A model generated the notes under the pieces. That model made no database searches and was not told the origin of the DNA. It saw only the letters and a program-made list of their open reading frames with translations. Source: Streptomyces flavochromogenes (lineage in GTDB: Bacteria; Actinomycetota; Actinomycetes; Streptomycetales; Streptomycetaceae). From it: DNA of 64,000 nt. Below, piece by piece: positions 9,077 through 17,607 of this stretch. The stretch is from NCBI RefSeq assembly GCF_000717595.1, contig NZ_JNZO01000007.1, positions 62,001 through 126,000 of the forward strand, in the 5' to 3' direction. Position numbers and translations under genes: made by a program. The first letter of the stretch is position 1, and the number at the start of each line of letters is the position of its first letter.

Positions 9077-9703
9077 ATGCAGGAGCAGTACGTCACGCTG
9101 GCCCGCGAGGGTGTGCACGAGTCCGAGATCAACCGTTCGCGCTTCCTCTGCGCGCTCGCGCCCGTCGCCGACGAGCGGGAGGCGCAGGAGTTCGTCGCGC
9201 GCATCCGCAGGGAGCACCCGACCGCCAGCCACAACTGCTTCGCGTACGTCCTCGGTGCCGACGCCTCCGTCCAGAAGGCGAGCGACGACGGCGAGCCGGG
9301 CGGCACGGCCGGTGTCCCGATGCTGCAGATGCTCCTGCGCCGCGAGATGCGGTACGTCGTCGCCGTCGTCACCCGCTACTACGGCGGCGTGAAGCTCGGC
9401 GCGGGCGGCCTCATCCGCGCGTACGGCGGGGTGGTCGGCGAGGCCCTCGACGCGCTCGGCACGGTGACCCGGCAGCGCTTCCGGCTCGCCACCGTCACCG
9501 TCGACCACCAGCGCGCGGGCAAACTGGAGAACGACCTGAGGGCGACCGGGCGCGCCGTCCGTGACGTGCGCTACACCGACGCCGTCACGATCGAGATCGG
9601 CCTCCCGGACGCGGACGTCCCCGCCTTCCGCGCCTGGCTCGCGGACGCCACGGCGGGCACGGCCACCTTCGAACCGGGCGGCGAGGCGTACGGGGAGGTG
9701 TGA
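9077..9703 (+). CDS. YigZ/IMPACT family protein
   Basis: A 208-residue protein with the N-terminal UPF0029/IMPACT domain (about residues 1-120; signature YGGVKLGAGGLIRAYG) and a C-terminal DUF1949 ferredoxin-like domain. Family members bind nucleic acid or ribosomes and are linked to translation control, but no precise role is established in bacteria. TAGGCT at 9065-9070 lies 6 bases before the ATG, pointing to a leaderless transcript. It is the last ordinary gene before the conflict block. Confidence 0.88.
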   Translation: MQEQYVTLAREGVHESEINRSRFLCALAPVADEREAQEFVARIRREHPTASHNCFAYVLGADASVQKASDDGEPGGTAGVPMLQMLLRREMRYVVAVVTRYYGGVKLGAGGLIRAYGGVVGEALDALGTVTRQRFRLATVTVDHQRAGKLENDLRATGRAVRDVRYTDAVTIEIGLPDADVPAFRAWLADATAGTATFEPGGEAYGEV

Positions 9704-9883
9704 CGCGCGGACCGTGACGGGCGAGGCATGATCGGCGCCCTCTGACGGCGAAGCGTGTGCGGCCCCGACCGCAAGCCCCGGCGGGACAGCGTGGTGGGCG
9801 CACAGGGACGCGGATGCGTGCGGCCACGGCCGCCGGGTCGTCGAAGACCCGCGCCGGGCCGTTCGCCACGGGTGACGGGCCGG

Positions 9884-11026
9884 TCATCCCTGTGCGGCGA
9901 GCGCCGCCTGTGCCGCCGTGATCTCCGCGTGCACCACGGGGCTGTTCTGCTGCAGATGGCGCAGGACGCTGCTCACCTGGGTGCCGACGTTCACGAACGC
10001 CGTGTTCTTGCCCTGGAATCTGACGTCCTCGACCCGGCGGGCGCCGCGGTGCAGCGCGACCACGGTCCAGTCGTCGGTGAGGACGGGCGAGCCCGAGGAA
10101 CCGGCGCGGGTGTCGGTGAAGTAGCGCAGGTCCCGGTCGTCCGCTTCGTAGACGAGGTTGTTGCGCAGGGCGATCCGTTTGGGCGCGCCGCCCGGGTGCT
10201 GGATGACGTTGACCGCCACCGGCTGGTCCTTGGCCACCTTCAGCGGTTCGGTGGCCACCCGCAGGACGGTCTCGGGAGAGGCCCGGCCGTCCGCCAGCCG
10301 CAGGACTGCGTAGTCGAGCTCCTCGTCCGAGGCGAGCAGGGCGCCGCCGGACACCTCCTCGGTCCCGGATTCGTCGTCCAGGTAGTCGAAGCGGCACGTG
10401 GAGTTCTGTGCCTGCAGCTGCAGGTCGGCGGGGTCCACCGCCATCCGCTCCGCGCCGGTCCCGGACCGGGCGGTCACCACGTGGTGGTTGGTGACGAGCA
10501 GTCTCGGGGCGATCAGCCAGCCGGTGCCCGCGTGTGGATAGGCCTGGGGCTGCGGGGTGCCTCCCTGGTACGGGGGGACCTTGATCCGGGCCACGGCGCG
10601 GCCGGCCCTGTCGCCGCCCCGCATGAAGAGGAACGGAACCGTGTCGTCCCGGAAGATGATCTCCTCTTTGGTCTCTCCCGTGAAGACCACGGGGGCGACA
10701 TCCGGCTCACCCGTCGCCTTTCGGATCACCATGTCCAGGGCGTGGTCGAAGACGGCGATCGCGGTCGCCGCTTGGGTCAGCCTGCGGGCGTTCTCCAGCC
10801 ACTGCTGCAGGGGGACGCTGGTGTCTATCAGCCGTTCCACCTGGTTCATCGCGCTCAGGTCGGAGAGCATCTGCTGGTAGGGGCCGGAGGCACTGGGCAG
10901 AAAGTTCCTGTACTGCGGCGTGATGCCGATGAAGAGCAGCCGCCGCTGGTCGGCCAGATCGGCCTCCATGGCGGCGTCCGCGATCTCATAGATCTGTTCG
11001 GCCGGCAGATAGGGTGTCGTGCTCAT
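9884..11026 (-). CDS. EAD1-trypsin-like serine protease (conflict-system effector)
   Basis: A 380-residue protein in two parts. Residues 5-85 match effector-associated domain 1: RRLLFIGITPQYRNFLP, SDLSAMN and PLQQWLENA follow the EAD1 pattern. Residues 165-360 are a chymotrypsin-fold protease with GTGW (167-170), catalytic H182 in TNHHVV, D238 in DYAVLRL and S311 in AGSSGSPV, so the triad looks intact. No signal peptide or membrane helix: it acts in the cytosol. In published analyses EADs are small adaptor modules that tie effectors (trypsin, caspase, nucleases) to large NTPase regulators. It starts 6 bases after the stop of the NTPase gene, so the two are one operon. Confidence 0.88.
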   Translation of the reverse strand: MSTTPYLPAEQIYEIADAAMEADLADQRRLLFIGITPQYRNFLPSASGPYQQMLSDLSAMNQVERLIDTSVPLQQWLENARRLTQAATAIAVFDHALDMVIRKATGEPDVAPVVFTGETKEEIIFRDDTVPFLFMRGGDRAGRAVARIKVPPYQGGTPQPQAYPHAGTGWLIAPRLLVTNHHVVTARSGTGAERMAVDPADLQLQAQNSTCRFDYLDDESGTEEVSGGALLASDEELDYAVLRLADGRASPETVLRVATEPLKVAKDQPVAVNVIQHPGGAPKRIALRNNLVYEADDRDLRYFTDTRAGSSGSPVLTDDWTVVALHRGARRVEDVRFQGKNTAFVNVGTQVSSVLRHLQQNSPVVHAEITAAQAALAAQG

Positions 11027-11032
11027 GGATGA

Positions 11033-14000
11033 TCAGGCCGCTCGCGGGCCGTTCCCTTCGAGAGGCGGAGGGGACGTCGGCCCGGTGTCCGGTCCGGCGC
11101 CACCGCCCGGGGTTACGGGCCGGACGGGGCGGCTCTCTGCCGGTCCGGGCACGGGCGTACTCGCGCCCATCGCGGCGGCCACCCCGGAGAGGAGCTGCCC
11201 GCTCTGGTCCTTGACCTGCAGCAGCCGCCGGGCCAGCCCGTCGAGGGTGCCGTGCCGCTGGGCCTTGCGCAGGATTCCGCCCGTCCCGGTGGGCGGCGCA
11301 TCCGCCTCCCCGGGCTCCGGCGGACCGGCCGCGCTCTCCAGGATGGTCCGCAAGGGCCGGTGCAGCTGCGGCTGGTCGGCGGCCGCTCGCCGGATGGCCT
11401 CGGCGAGGGTGTCAGGTACGGCGTCCTCGGACGCGGGCAGACCCACCACCTGCAGGGTGTGCTCCAGTGCCTTCGGGTCCTGCTCGGACACCTGGGCGGC
11501 GGCCAGGCGAACGAGCGCGGAGTTCCGGTTCAGCTGTTCGGCGGGCATGGAACGCAGCTGCCGGGCCAGCTTCGCGCCGGCCTCCGTGTTCTCCCCAGGC
11601 GATGCGGCGGTGAGCCTGGCACGGGCGAGCAGCGCGCCCATCGCCTCGAAAACGCGGCCGATCCGGGTGGCCACGTGTTCGGCCTCCTCGAGGGCGAGCT
11701 CGGCCTCGTGGATGTCGCCCTCCTCCTCGGCCAGACGTGCGGCCAGCGGCAGCAGCTCCAACTGCAGCTCGGACTGGCTCCCCTCCTCCGCCCGGTCCAC
11801 GGCGCTCTCCGCCTCGGCGCGGGCCTCCTTTCGGCGCCCCTGCCGGGCCAGGGTCTCGACCAGCAGCGGGTGCAGCCGGCTGCCCGGCGTCCACGGGCGG
11901 CGCTCGGACAGCCGGACCGCGGCCGCGTCGACGAAGCCCTGGGCCAGCAGGTCCTCGACCTCACGGGCCGCGAGCTTCTCCCAGTCCTCCTGGTCGGCCT
12001 CGGCCAGATCGGTCTCCGGGACGTGCCCGCCCGTGCGCGCGGCGAGGAAGGCGGCCGCCCGGGGCGCCATGTCCTTGCCCGCCCCGATCAGGAACCGTTC
12101 GACTCCGGGCAGCCAGCGCCGCTCGACCGCCCGCGGGTTCTCGTCGCGCCGCAGCCGGTGGTAGATCTCCTCGGCGCGGGCCTCCAGTCCCACGAGCTGC
12201 CGGTAGTACGTCACCGCACGCCGGTCGACCGCCTTCAGCAGCTGGATCTCGTTCCGGTCGGCGAGGCGCAGCATGATGGCGCGCAGGTCCGCACGGTGGC
12301 GGACGGCCCCCGGCCCGGCCGGCTCCACGAGGTCGAGCCGGGACAGCAGGCGGAACAGCCGGCGAGCGTGCTCCGGGCCCGCCACCTCGATCCCGCAGGC
12401 CTCGGCGAGCACGTCCTGGATCAGCTCCGGGGTGATGGTCCGCAGGGCCAGCGCCGCCTCGGCCAGGCGGCGCTCCTCGTCGTCGACGATGTGACGCAGG
12501 ATGCGGTCGTACAGGATTCCCTGGACCAGCATCTGGTCGACTGCGTGGTGGAGGCCGCGGCGCCGGTCGGGGAGGTCCTCGATCAGCCCGGCCATCGCCC
12601 CGGCGTCGTCGCCCGTGAGGACGGCGGCCCGCGCGGCCAGCCTCAGGGTGAGCGGATGGCCGCCCACCCGCTCCACGAGGGCCCGGGCCACGGTCTCGTC
12701 CTCGACCCCGTTGAAGACGAGGACCTCCACGGCGGCCTCCGGCTCCAGCTCGCGCAGCTCGATGGTCCTCAGCTCGGCCAGGCGGCCCGGGTGGGGGATC
12801 GGTGCGTTCCCGGAGACGATGAACCGCAGTCGCGGGTACACCTCCTGCAGCGCGGCCCAGACGGCCCACATACGGCCGACCATCGGGGAACCGCGGTACT
12901 GGGCCTCCTCGAAGGAGTCCACCGAGATCACCAGGGGAGGGTCGGGTTCGCCCGCGGGGACGGCCACCGCCTCGGCGACCAGGGCGGCGACCCGCCGTAC
13001 GAGTTCCGTCTCCCGGGCACTCGACTGCGCGTGGAACTCGGCGGACGAGGACCGTCCGAGGGTCGAGCGGGTGGCGGACAGCCCGTACAGCTCCTGCATC
13101 TCCTCCTCCTCTTCGCGCAGGGCACCGACCGTCTCCTCGCACTCCCGGGCGAGGGCGTCGAAGGCGTCCCGGTGGTGCGGGAACTGGATGCCGAACTGCC
13201 GGGCGATCTCAGCGATCAGGGTGGCCGGCTCGTTGATGGAGATGGTGGGGCGGTTGAAGTCGACGTACGCGAAAGGGAAACCGGGCCCGTGGTCGCGCAG
13301 GCTGTCCAGCAGGAACTTCGCGAGCAGGGTGCTCTTGCCGATGCCGGCGAGGCCGTGGACCAGCAGCGGGGGCTCTTGGGCCAGGGCGCGTGCGGGGACG
13401 AAGTCCCGCGGTGCGGTGGGCCTTTTCGGCCTCGCCGGCGGCCTCTCGCCCGCCACCGGCCCGTCCGGTTCCACCGGCCCGCGGTGCGGTTCCTCGACGG
13501 GCAGTCCGACGTAGGCGCGCAGCTCGTTCAGTTCCGCGGTCCGCCCGTGGACGGGGTCGCGGAGAAGCTGTTCCAGGGGCTGGAGCAGCCGGGCCCGCTC
13601 CATCAGCTGCTGCACGTCATCGGGATCGGGGAGGCCGGTCGTGCCGGGCACCTGCGAGAGCCACAGGACGGCCTGCAGGGTGTCGGTGAGCTCGGCGGTG
13701 TTCCGGTCCTCCAGGGGCGGCGGGCTGCCCGCGAGGTAGGCGAGGGACAGGGCCTCCGTGTCACGGCTGCCCGGCCGGGCAGCCGGCTCGGCCGACGGCG
13801 GACTGAAGTAGCCCCGGCGTAGCGGGAGTTCACTTTCGGTCGTGCCCAGGAGGAGAGCCTCTACGGTGTCGGGGGAGAGGTTCGCGACCAGTGCACGGAT
13901 AGCGGCCTCGGGGCCTGAGAGCCCGCGCAGCGTTGCCTCGCGCACCTCGGGCTTGAGTACCAGGAGGGGATGCTCGGCCGTGCCGACCCTCAGGCAGTCG

Positions 14001-15328
14001 TCGACCAGTTCCAGCGCGGCGTTCCCGCTGGGTGTGGTCTCGCCCGGCAGCAGCAGCCGCCCGGGGTCGAAGTGAGTCAGCAGACAGGCCGCCTCGCGGT
14101 ACGCCTGCCGCAACTCCGATACAGGCGGGTCCTGTTGAGCTTGTTCGGCCTGCAGTTCCGCGCGTAGCCGGGGGATGAACTCCTCGACGGAGTCCAGAGA
14201 TCCATGGACACGTACGGCCGCCTCCGCCGCCGTGCAGATCCGCCGCATGTAGCTGTCCTCCCCTGGGCCCCTGGCGGCCCGCAGGACCTCGGACACGACC
14301 GCGTCCACGAGCGCGGCCACACCCTCGAAGTCCGGGGACGGTCCGGGCGGCTCCGGGGAGCCGGTGAACAACTCGTTGAAGAACCCCCGCAGATCCTTCT
14401 CCTCCAGCACCCGCGCGGTGTCCCAGCACTGGTAGTTGCGCATCTCGTGCGGGAGGTGGGGCATCGACGGGGAATGGCCGAGCAGCACCAGACGGGGCGC
14501 GGACTCCGGGCGGGCGTTTCCGTAGATGGCACGCGCGATCTTTCCGATGCAGTCCCAGACGTCGGAGTTCACGTCCAGCTGGTCGCATTCGTCGAAGACC
14601 AGCCAGAACCGCTCTTCCGACGCGGTCGCCCAGCGCACCACGCTGTTCGCGTCGCTCTCGAGCCTGGCCTGTGGATCGTTCAACTGTGTTGCGTTCAACC
14701 TCGCGAGCCCGGTGCCGTGGTCGCTCGTGTCCGGGGCGACCCAGGTGGCGAGCTGCTGGAGCACCTCGGCGGCCGTAGACGTACGTGAGAGCACCACCCG
14801 CACCGGGGTGAACGCGCAGTGGTGCGAGAGGTGCCGGATATAGGAAAAAGTGTATGAGCGTCCGCTGTTGGGTGTGCCGTCGACCAGCAGCACCATTCTT
14901 CTCGGATCGTCGACGAGCCTCCGCGCGCTCTGGCGGAGTTCCGCGCGGTCGATGAAGACCTCGGCGCCTCCTTCGAGGACGGTGCTGCGGTAGTGGCCGT
15001 CCTCGGAGCTGTCGTGCTCCAGGTCCTTCTGCAGGACGTCCCGGAACTCGATGGCCAGGGCCGCGGTGTCAGCCAGCACGCCTACCTCGGTCTGGCGGAT
15101 CAGGCCGTCGACCAGCCGGAACTGATGACGGACCTTCGGTTTCCTGCGGGTGATCGCTGTGACGACCCCGATGGCGTTCTCGCCCGATCTTCCTGTGAGC
15201 GAGACGGATTTGATGAATGCTTCATCAAATCCGATGGTTCGGAGGGCAGCGTGTGGGTCGATGTTGTCGAGGAGATACGACCCCACCCATTCGGTGACGA
15301 TGTCCCATTGGGGTTCGGTGAGCGGCAT
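11033..15328 (-). CDS. giant two-module STAND-like NTPase
   Basis: A 1431-residue multidomain protein. Residues 1-95 are a small helical region in the place usually held by an adaptor domain. A first NTPase module (about 115-320) has a P-loop-like GTPNSGRSYT at 151-160, with Arg where Lys is expected, and a Walker B FWLVFDECD (241-249). A linker rich in acidic and Pro residues follows (about 500-640). The second NTPase module (about 640-940) has a canonical GLAGIGKST at 659-667, Walker B LVISVDSFEE (799-808) and the STAND-type GHPLTL at 890-895. Residues about 1080-1330 are TPR-like helical repeats, and the tail is Pro/Gly-rich. STAND proteins oligomerise on ligand sensing and switch on attached effectors; this one is the probable sensor and regulator of the cluster. 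Confidence 0.85.
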   Translation of the reverse strand: MPLTEPQWDIVTEWVGSYLLDNIDPHAALRTIGFDEAFIKSVSLTGRSGENAIGVVTAITRRKPKVRHQFRLVDGLIRQTEVGVLADTAALAIEFRDVLQKDLEHDSSEDGHYRSTVLEGGAEVFIDRAELRQSARRLVDDPRRMVLLVDGTPNSGRSYTFSYIRHLSHHCAFTPVRVVLSRTSTAAEVLQQLATWVAPDTSDHGTGLARLNATQLNDPQARLESDANSVVRWATASEERFWLVFDECDQLDVNSDVWDCIGKIARAIYGNARPESAPRLVLLGHSPSMPHLPHEMRNYQCWDTARVLEEKDLRGFFNELFTGSPEPPGPSPDFEGVAALVDAVVSEVLRAARGPGEDSYMRRICTAAEAAVRVHGSLDSVEEFIPRLRAELQAEQAQQDPPVSELRQAYREAACLLTHFDPGRLLLPGETTPSGNAALELVDDCLRVGTAEHPLLVLKPEVREATLRGLSGPEAAIRALVANLSPDTVEALLLGTTESELPLRRGYFSPPSAEPAARPGSRDTEALSLAYLAGSPPPLEDRNTAELTDTLQAVLWLSQVPGTTGLPDPDDVQQLMERARLLQPLEQLLRDPVHGRTAELNELRAYVGLPVEEPHRGPVEPDGPVAGERPPARPKRPTAPRDFVPARALAQEPPLLVHGLAGIGKSTLLAKFLLDSLRDHGPGFPFAYVDFNRPTISINEPATLIAEIARQFGIQFPHHRDAFDALARECEETVGALREEEEEMQELYGLSATRSTLGRSSSAEFHAQSSARETELVRRVAALVAEAVAVPAGEPDPPLVISVDSFEEAQYRGSPMVGRMWAVWAALQEVYPRLRFIVSGNAPIPHPGRLAELRTIELRELEPEAAVEVLVFNGVEDETVARALVERVGGHPLTLRLAARAAVLTGDDAGAMAGLIEDLPDRRRGLHHAVDQMLVQGILYDRILRHIVDDEERRLAEAALALRTITPELIQDVLAEACGIEVAGPEHARRLFRLLSRLDLVEPAGPGAVRHRADLRAIMLRLADRNEIQLLKAVDRRAVTYYRQLVGLEARAEEIYHRLRRDENPRAVERRWLPGVERFLIGAGKDMAPRAAAFLAARTGGHVPETDLAEADQEDWEKLAAREVEDLLAQGFVDAAAVRLSERRPWTPGSRLHPLLVETLARQGRRKEARAEAESAVDRAEEGSQSELQLELLPLAARLAEEEGDIHEAELALEEAEHVATRIGRVFEAMGALLARARLTAASPGENTEAGAKLARQLRSMPAEQLNRNSALVRLAAAQVSEQDPKALEHTLQVVGLPASEDAVPDTLAEAIRRAAADQPQLHRPLRTILESAAGPPEPGEADAPPTGTGGILRKAQRHGTLDGLARRLLQVKDQSGQLLSGVAAAMGASTPVPGPAESRPVRPVTPGGGAGPDTGPTSPPPLEGNGPRAA

Positions 15329-15655
15329 TCCGCACCTGCCCGGCCGCCCGTTGAGGGCTGGGAGAGGACCGGCTGATACATTTCATGGAATCACCCGGTC
15401 TGTCCCGTCGCAAGGCGGCTGAACAGGGCTCGAACGGGGTCCCCTGCCGGACCGGCACCGGGCGCTGCTCCTCGCGCAGCACCTGGGTACGCGGCCTCCC
15501 GCCGGGCCACGGCGAGGACCTTGGCGACGGGGCCTGTGGCACGGGGCCGGGCGGCCTTCTACACCGCCCGGCCCGTCCTCCGTCGGGCGCTCCGCGGGTC
15601 CGCGCAGCGGGTCGGAGTGCCGGACCGTGGACGTGGACGACCGCGGGCTCCGCCG
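15329..15655. other. intergenic region between NTPase and endonuclease genes, with hairpin
   Basis: No gene seen in these 327 bases. A hairpin with 11-bp perfect arms (GGGCCGGGCGG at 15544-15554 and its complement at 15564-15574, 9-base loop) lies downstream of the endonuclease stop and is probably its terminator. The NTPase promoter should lie at about 15340-15420; I could not choose a clear -10/-35 pair. Confidence 0.55.
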
Positions 15656-16519
15656 TCAGTTCCGCATCATGATGTCGTCGTAGCTCTCCAGACGGTGCCA
15701 GCGGTCGCCGGGGGCGCGGACCGGAGGCATCAGGTCCACGTCGGGGAGCGGGCCGAGGTCGAGGCCGGTCACCTCGGCGATGTCCGCCACCGGCACCTGG
15801 AAGGTGCGGAAGGGGCCCAGCGGCGGCGGGCCGGCCTTGGCTCCCGCCATGGCCCGCTCGCGGTCCCGGCTGAGGTCGGGGCTCTGGTCGAGGATGTACG
15901 CCGTGGACGCGAGGTTGCCGTCCTGCATGAAGGCCGCCACCTTCCAGAACCGCAGCGGTACCTGGATACCGCGGTAGGGCGGGTCGGAGTCGTGCAGTAC
16001 CGGGCCGGTGAACACGCTCAGCTTCCGGTCGAACTTGGCCGCGTGGTCGAGGAGGAAGTTCTCCAGCCCCAGCCACAGCTTCTTGCCCTGGTTGAACGTG
16101 TTCTGCTGCGGGGCCGCGTTGGTGAAGTGGAAGGTGTCGGCGTTGGCCTTGTTGGCTTTGTCGACCGTGCCCCACACAGGGTCCAGTCGGCGCACCAGAT
16201 GTCCCCTGTCCAGGTCGTTGTCGGCGTAGATCGCCTGGCCGGCCTGCTGGTTCGCCGGGATTCGCGGGTCGAGGTTCCAGTCGTCCTGCCGGTCCACGTT
16301 CTCCACCAGCTTCGAGCCGTCGATGCAGACGGCGGTGGAGGCCGCGAACCGGCGGTCGGGGCGGTGGACCACCGTGAAGTGGGTGTACGGCAGAACGATG
16401 GTCGGGATGCCGTTGCCGGGCACGGGCAGGGGCACGATCTCGCCCAGGAAGGCCTCGTCGTAGCCGGTGCGATCGTCCAGCGGACCGCGCGATGCCGCGG
16501 TCTCAGGTGAAGTGTTCAT
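15656..16519 (-). CDS. DNA/RNA non-specific endonuclease (DRGH type)
   Basis: A 287-residue beta-beta-alpha-metal nuclease of the NucA/Serratia family. The DRGH motif is at 104-107 (general base H107). FTNAAPQQNTFNQG (132-145) supplies the metal-binding Asn, followed by the family W..LE pattern (WLGLE). These enzymes cut DNA and RNA without sequence preference. Secreted relatives carry signal peptides; this one has none, so if made active it would attack the cell's own nucleic acids unless inhibited or confined. That fits a suicide effector. ATG at 16519 chosen over an upstream codon. Same strand as the NTPase and protease genes, divergent from the caspase. Confidence 0.88.
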   Translation of the reverse strand: MNTSPETAASRGPLDDRTGYDEAFLGEIVPLPVPGNGIPTIVLPYTHFTVVHRPDRRFAASTAVCIDGSKLVENVDRQDDWNLDPRIPANQQAGQAIYADNDLDRGHLVRRLDPVWGTVDKANKANADTFHFTNAAPQQNTFNQGKKLWLGLENFLLDHAAKFDRKLSVFTGPVLHDSDPPYRGIQVPLRFWKVAAFMQDGNLASTAYILDQSPDLSRDRERAMAGAKAGPPPLGPFRTFQVPVADIAEVTGLDLGPLPDVDLMPPVRAPGDRWHRLESYDDIMMRN

Positions 16520-16758
16520 AGGATGGAAGTACCGCGCTGCGGCGATCACTCACGGTGTCGGACGCCAAGCCACTCGAACAGAGGGCGTGCTCGGGGGAGC
16601 CCCTCCGGAGAGCCCCTCAGGGCCGCCGGAGGGCGCCCGAACGAGGGGCGCAGGCGCACTCATGGTTCAGCCGGGGTCCGTCCACGGAACGGATGAGGTG
16701 ACTCCCCGTGACATCCGTGACCCGGCGCCCTGCGCCGCCGCGCCCAAGGAGACCCTTC
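16520..16758. promoter_or_regulatory. divergent promoter region, endonuclease/caspase
   Basis: This 239-base region drives both genes. It contains three direct copies of GTGAC (16698-16702, 16708-16712, 16717-16721) spaced 10 and 9 bases, about one helical turn apart, plus GC-rich dyads near 16610-16640. An AAGGAG ribosome site at 16745-16750 serves the caspase ATG at 16759. Co-control of the two effectors is inferred. Confidence 0.4.
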
Positions 16759-17607
16759 ATGCCCACTGGCCTGTCCATCCACATCGGACTCAACTCGGTC
16801 GACCCTGCCAAGTACGACGGCTGGGACGGCCAGCTGAACGCCTGCGAGAACGACGCGCGAGACATGGCGGCCATCGCCCGCGCCAACGGTTTCGGCGAGA
16901 CCGTGATCCTGACCCCCGACGGAACCGTCGAGAACATCACCACCGCCCTGCGTGACGCTGCCGGCCGGCTGACCGCGGGAGACATCCTGCTCTTCACGTA
17001 CTCGGGCCACGGCGCCCAGGTGGACGACACCACCGGGGACGAACCGGACATGCTCGACGAGACCCTGGTGTTCTACGACCGCATGTTCCTCGACGACGAG
17101 CTCTACTCGGAGTTCCGCCGGATGTCCGAGGGGGTGCGCATCGTCGCGCTGCTCGACTGCTGCAACAGCGGCAGCGGTATCGAGTCCGTGCAGGACCTGC
17201 TCACCCCGGAGGCGCTCGAATCGCAGTTCCAGACCAGGGACCCGGCCGGGGTGGAGGCCGCCTCCCGGCTGATGCCGCTTTTCAAGCAGCAGCAGGTCTT
17301 CGCCCGTGACCGGGAGTTCTATGCCGGGCTGCAGCGCGAGCTGAAGAACGCACAGGACGGGGCGGGTGATCCCGACGCCCTCCTCATTTCGGCCTGTCAG
17401 GACAATCAGCTCGCCTCGGACGGAGACGTCAACGGCCTGTTCACCGCGCGCCTGCTCAAGGTCTGGAACGACGGAGCGTTCGAGGGCGGCTACCGCTCCT
17501 TCCACCGCGCGATCCAGCGCCGCATGCCCGCCATCCAGAGCCCCAACTTCTACGTGACGGGGGAGCCGGCGGAGAGTTTCCTCGGTCAGAAGCCCTTCAC
17601 GGTCTGA
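16759..17607 (+). CDS. metacaspase-like caspase-family peptidase (C14)
   Basis: A 282-residue caspase-fold protease. The catalytic dyad is H84 in FTYSGHGAQ (79-87) and C135 in LLDCCNSGSG (131-140), both in the classic metacaspase context (SGHG and DxCxSG). Length fits a single catalytic p20/p10 domain with no added prodomain. Metacaspases cut after Arg or Lys and are activated by calcium or by partner proteins. The AAGGAG site 8 bases before the ATG fixes the start, 17 codons inside the longest frame. Divergent from the nuclease, 282 bp upstream and part of the same putative module. Confidence 0.9.
   Translation: MPTGLSIHIGLNSVDPAKYDGWDGQLNACENDARDMAAIARANGFGETVILTPDGTVENITTALRDAAGRLTAGDILLFTYSGHGAQVDDTTGDEPDMLDETLVFYDRMFLDDELYSEFRRMSEGVRIVALLDCCNSGSGIESVQDLLTPEALESQFQTRDPAGVEAASRLMPLFKQQQVFARDREFYAGLQRELKNAQDGAGDPDALLISACQDNQLASDGDVNGLFTARLLKVWNDGAFEGGYRSFHRAIQRRMPAIQSPNFYVTGEPAESFLGQKPFTV

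Noticed and set aside
7372..9372. Long open frame continuing upstream of the acyl-CoA ligase for 667 codons
   Set aside because: It lies antisense to the PucR and YigZ genes and has no family-like sequence; high-GC DNA gives long shadow frames.
11252..13822. 856-codon frame on the plus strand inside the NTPase gene
   Set aside because: Repetitive Gly/Arg/Gln composition and no domain; it is a shadow of the minus-strand NTPase, which has clear P-loops and a ribosome context.
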